Assembly: GCF_024166365.1 (NCBI RefSeq)
Contig: NC_064820.1
Coordinates: forward strand, 59,807,501-59,871,500
Length of the DNA: 64,000 nucleotides
Direction: 5' to 3'
DNA from: Elephas maximus indicus
Lineage: Eukaryota; Chordata; Mammalia; Proboscidea; Elephantidae
Shown: piece after piece, positions 61,085 to 64,000 of the stretch
Numbering within the stretch: position 1 is the first letter of the stretch
How the letters are laid out: every line of letters begins with the position of its first letter
Translations under genes and position numbers: made by a program
Notes under the pieces: generated by a model
Databases searched by the model: none
Seen by the model: the letters and a program-made list of their open reading frames with translations, nothing else
Told to the model about the DNA's origin: nothing

Positions 61085-61165
61085 CTGCTCCTTAGTTTGT
61101 TTGTTCATTCATTCATTCAACAGATATTTATTGAGCTTCTGCTTTTTTCAAAGCCTGTAGGTGTT
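61085..61165. mobile_element. MIR/L2-like end
   Basis: gtttgttcattcattcattcaacagatatttattgagctt is the common terminal phrase of old MIR/L2 elements (read here before the AfroSINE). Confidence 0.5.
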
Positions 61166-61325
61166 AAGAGCTCTGGTGGTACAGTGGTTAAGAGTTTAGG
61201 CTGCTAACCAAAAGTTTGGCAGTTTGAATCCACCAGCTACTCCTTGGAAACCCCATAGGGCAGTTCTATTCTGTCCTATAGGGTCGCTATGAGTAAGAAT
61301 GCACTGGAAGGCAATGGTTTAAAAA
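61166..61325 (+). mobile_element. AfroSINE, short type
   Basis: ttaagagctctggtggtaca ... gtaagaatgcactggaaggc. It splits the old repeat on either side. Confidence 0.92.
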
Positions 61326-61800
61326 AATTTTTTAAATAGGTATTGAGGATACAATAGTGAATAAGATAAACAAGATCCTTGCCTCATATTCTAGTAGAGG
61401 CAGTTAATAAATGCATAGGAATGAGCCAAATGATTTTGCAGATTGATAAATGCTGTGAAGGACTCCTGCAGGGTGCTATGATAGAGAGTAACTACAGGGC
61501 AGGGGGCTGCTCTAGATAGGCTTCTGTGATAAGAGCTGAAGAAAAAGTGTTCTAGGCAGGGCTAGAAATGGTTCAGTCAATGCCGATGAAGTGAAACCAA
61601 AACAGACTTGAATTTTTAAAATTTGGGTGATCTGGAATCATAATCAGAATGGGAAGAATTATAGGTTGAAGCCCTGGAATGGGAGATTTGGAAGAGATGT
61701 AGTGAGCACCTTCAGGAGCCTGATGCATGAGACTGGATTATTGCCAGGACTGAGGAGAGTGACACACATTCAAAGCAGCACAGATGGCCACCATCTTTGA
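61326..61800. mobile_element. Old mammalian repeat, probably L2 class
   Basis: attgaggatacaatagtgaa, atccttgcctcatattctag, gattgataaatgctgtgaag. The family is uncertain. Confidence 0.4.
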
Positions 61801-62129
61801 GGGGGCACCCTTGTTTCTGACTTTGCACAAAATCTGACGGGGAAGAGATTTGGTTGCTATGTAATGTGGATGAAGCCCTTGTTTTTCAAGAGGCAGATTA
61901 AGTTTCCTGCAGGGCTTTGACCTGTAATTTTTGCCATTCTGGTTGTGGTCCTGGTTCAGCCAAATTAAAAAAATTCAAGTTTGTTCTGGTTTTACGTGCC
62001 CGGCCGTGATTGGACCAGGAAGAACCAGTTGGAATTCCTGGTTCCAGGCAAAGGGAACAGCAATTACCAGTCATGAAGGCATGGAAAGGTATGTCCAAGG
62101 AAGGCACCTGTGACTGGGATCACACTAAA

Positions 62130-62240
62130 ATGTAACCTCCCTCCACGAGGGCAGGGACTTCGTTTTACCACTGTATCCCCAGCTTCTAGAACAGAAGATA
62201 GGTAAATAGCTGTTGAATGAATAAATGAATGAAATGGGAG
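62130..62240 (+). mobile_element. L2 3' end
   Basis: cctccacgagggcagggact, gtatccccagcttctagaac, then tgttgaatgaataaatgaat. Confidence 0.75.
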
Positions 62241-62349
62241 AGGAAAAGAGGAATATGAGGGGAAGAGTGATAGAGAGAGAGAGAGGCAGAGGTTGATCCC
62301 AGGAGTATGGGATGGGAAAACCAACCCTGTTTAAGGCCAGTCAAGCCAA

Positions 62350-62551
62350 TCAAACCCTTGGCTGTCAAGTCAATTTCAGCTCGTAGTGCCCCTATGTGAC
62401 AGGGCAGAGCTGCCCCATACAGTGGCATAGAGAACTGCTTCTTTACAGAAGCAGACTGCCACGCATTTCTCCCGTGGAGTGATTGGTGTGTTCAAACCAC
62501 TGGCCTTTCGATTAGCAGCTGAGTGCTTAATCACTGCACCACCAGGACTTC
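62350..62551 (-). mobile_element. AfroSINE, intermediate type
   Basis: aaacccttggctgtcaagtc ... ttaatcactgcaccaccagg. Confidence 0.92.
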
Positions 62552-64000
62552 TTCTCTATAGGCATTTGGGTTTTATCCTAAATTCAACAAAATGCTGAAG
62601 GATTTAAAGCTGACATGATCCGATTTACATTGTTTAAAAGAAATAACTCCATGGCAGCTTGGAGAACAGATCTGAATGACTCCGCACTGGTGACTCCCCA
62701 CTTCTTTCAGGGCTTAAGGTCACACACCTTAGGCAAAATTTAATGATAAAATGGAAAAAGGTGATCCAAGAGATGGGCTCTCTTCCTTGCCCAGTCCTCT
62801 CAATTACAGGAAGTATATCTAAGTTGACTGCTGCTTAAGATGCCTCGTAAAGATCTGTAGTCTGTTGGAGACAAACAGTGTGGGCAGCTTTATGTTATCC
62901 CTGCAGATAACATAAAGATAGGCATCACTAAACTGGCCTTCCTTATTTTATCCAAGACGAGCTAAGTGAAGGAGATAGGCCTCAGCCTAGTTGGGAATGC
63001 AGTGATAAAAGTTCAGAGCTAATATTTATTGAGGCTGAGACTTCTGTGAGTTCCAATATGTATTCTCATTTAATCCTCCAAACGACCTTCTGGATTAAGT
63101 ACTGTGGAGAAGCCTGCTCTGTGTCCATCAAAGTCCATTTCCTCTTCCTCCAGAGCACACAGCAAGACTACATTCCCAGCCTCCGTGCAGTTAGGTGTGG
63201 CGACATGACTGAGTTCTGACCACTGACATGTGGACGGAAAGGATGGAAGCCACAGGCAGGGAGGCCTGGTCTATAAAACAAAACCCCTCCTGTCTGTCCC
63301 TCCTCCATGCCTTTTTTCCTTCCTCATTTGTCAGCTGAATGCAGAGGAGGACAAGGCTGTAGAAGATGCTGGAACCACGTGATTGAAACAACCTGGGTTC
63401 TTGATTAGTGAGGCAGAAGAGGACCACTCCGCCAGTCAGTTTTGCATTATCATACTAGTGAGAAATAAGCTTTCATTATGTCAGGCCACTGAGATTTTGA
63501 GTTGTTTAATATAGTAGTTAGCCAGGTCTCCATCTTATAGAAAAGGAAGCTGAGTTCTAGAAAAGTTCCCAAGGCTATAAATGAGCACAGAACTGAATCT
63601 AGGGTTTGAGGTTTGTGTGGCATTTGGATTTTGTCAAGTGAGACTGAGATTTAAATGTTAAATTCCCTTTGACCAATTCCGTATTTTAAACTATTTAATT
63701 AAGGTCTGTTTTCAAGCTTCAAGTTTCAAATGCTATATAACGCCGAACCTCCTGAGATACTTTTAGAGGATATTTCAAGAAATTGGCCACATACGGAAAG
63801 GAATGTGGGTCAAAAAGCAGTGGAACTTTTTGTTCTTATCCGGATAGCTGAATATTTACTTGGGATTCAGAATAGCTCAGTGTATTTCAATAGGTCCTTT
63901 TCCTTTTTTAATTTGGCCCACTGGGTTAGAAATCTGAACTCAAGGGAAGTAGATTCATTTTACTATTAATGAATTAACTTTTTCCCACGTTTGAATCCAT
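62552..64000. other. ANKRD55: ANKRD55 intron upstream of the first visible exon, no feature
   Basis: No ankyrin-coding exon or named repeat is seen from here to the window edge. The preceding ANKRD55 exon should encode residues ending NHQDNE, and no such sequence occurs on the minus strand. Confidence 0.6.

Noticed and set aside
61000..64000. Earlier ANKRD55 ankyrin exons
   Set aside because: Searched the minus strand for the ankyrin pattern and the residues that should precede the 60984 exon. None found.

Overview
This window looks like mammalian nuclear DNA from an afrotherian, most likely an elephant or a close paenungulate. The main reason is the repeat content. By eye I count about 45 copies or pieces of AfroSINE, a tRNA-derived SINE restricted to Afrotheria. 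There are also several RTE-type LINE copies, L1 3' ends with a lineage-typical 3'UTR, and older shared mammalian repeats (L2, MIR, MER5-like hAT, MaLR-type LTRs). Species is an inference from repeats, not from a unique marker.

The only host gene I can support is the 3' portion of ANKRD55 (ankyrin repeat domain 55), on the minus strand. Six coding exons run from right to left: 60856-60984, 45504-45688, 39730-39897, 35735-36399, 25867-25959 and the terminal exon 23565-23686 with the stop. All splice sites are GT-AG, all phases join, and the reading frame is open through 453 codons plus the stop. The first three exons encode ankyrin repeats. The last three encode the basic, Ser/Pro-rich, probably disordered C-terminal tail. 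The N-terminal exons (about 160 residues by comparison with the human protein as I remember it) lie beyond position 64000. Introns are 15.2, 5.6, 3.3, 9.8 and 2.2 kb.

Positions 1 to about 23180 are intergenic, downstream of ANKRD55. In human the next gene in that direction is IL6ST, but none of its exons is visible here. This part holds an L2 block (1430-2830), an MaLR LTR carrying a hAT MITE (4206-4826), scattered AfroSINEs, an AfroSINE split by an L1 3' end (14160-15150), and a three-level nest of L1, AfroSINE and a nearly full-length RTE (16866-21725). Flanking duplications are readable at all three levels of that nest.

Positions 23690-60855 are ANKRD55 introns, rich in nested insertions. 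These include an LTR-like insertion with a three-unit tandem repeat inside an old L1 (28270-29391), a hAT Charlie-like transposon with a decayed transposase (37824-39449), and solo LTRs at 40535-41097 and 44441-45044. At 43283-43862 a hAT MITE lies inside an AfroSINE and itself contains a second AfroSINE. Further along are two copies of a SINE with a tRNA-Gly-like head and RTE-derived body, and an LTR inside an LTR in opposite orientation (58007-59022).

I saw no prokaryotic-style system, CRISPR array, functional RNA gene or intact mobile element. The most interesting material is the insertion chronology preserved by the nests, and a small hAT MITE family that was mobile after AfroSINEs had begun to spread. 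All coordinates were read by hand from the sequence. Repeat boundaries without a stated duplication are approximate to about 5-20 bases.
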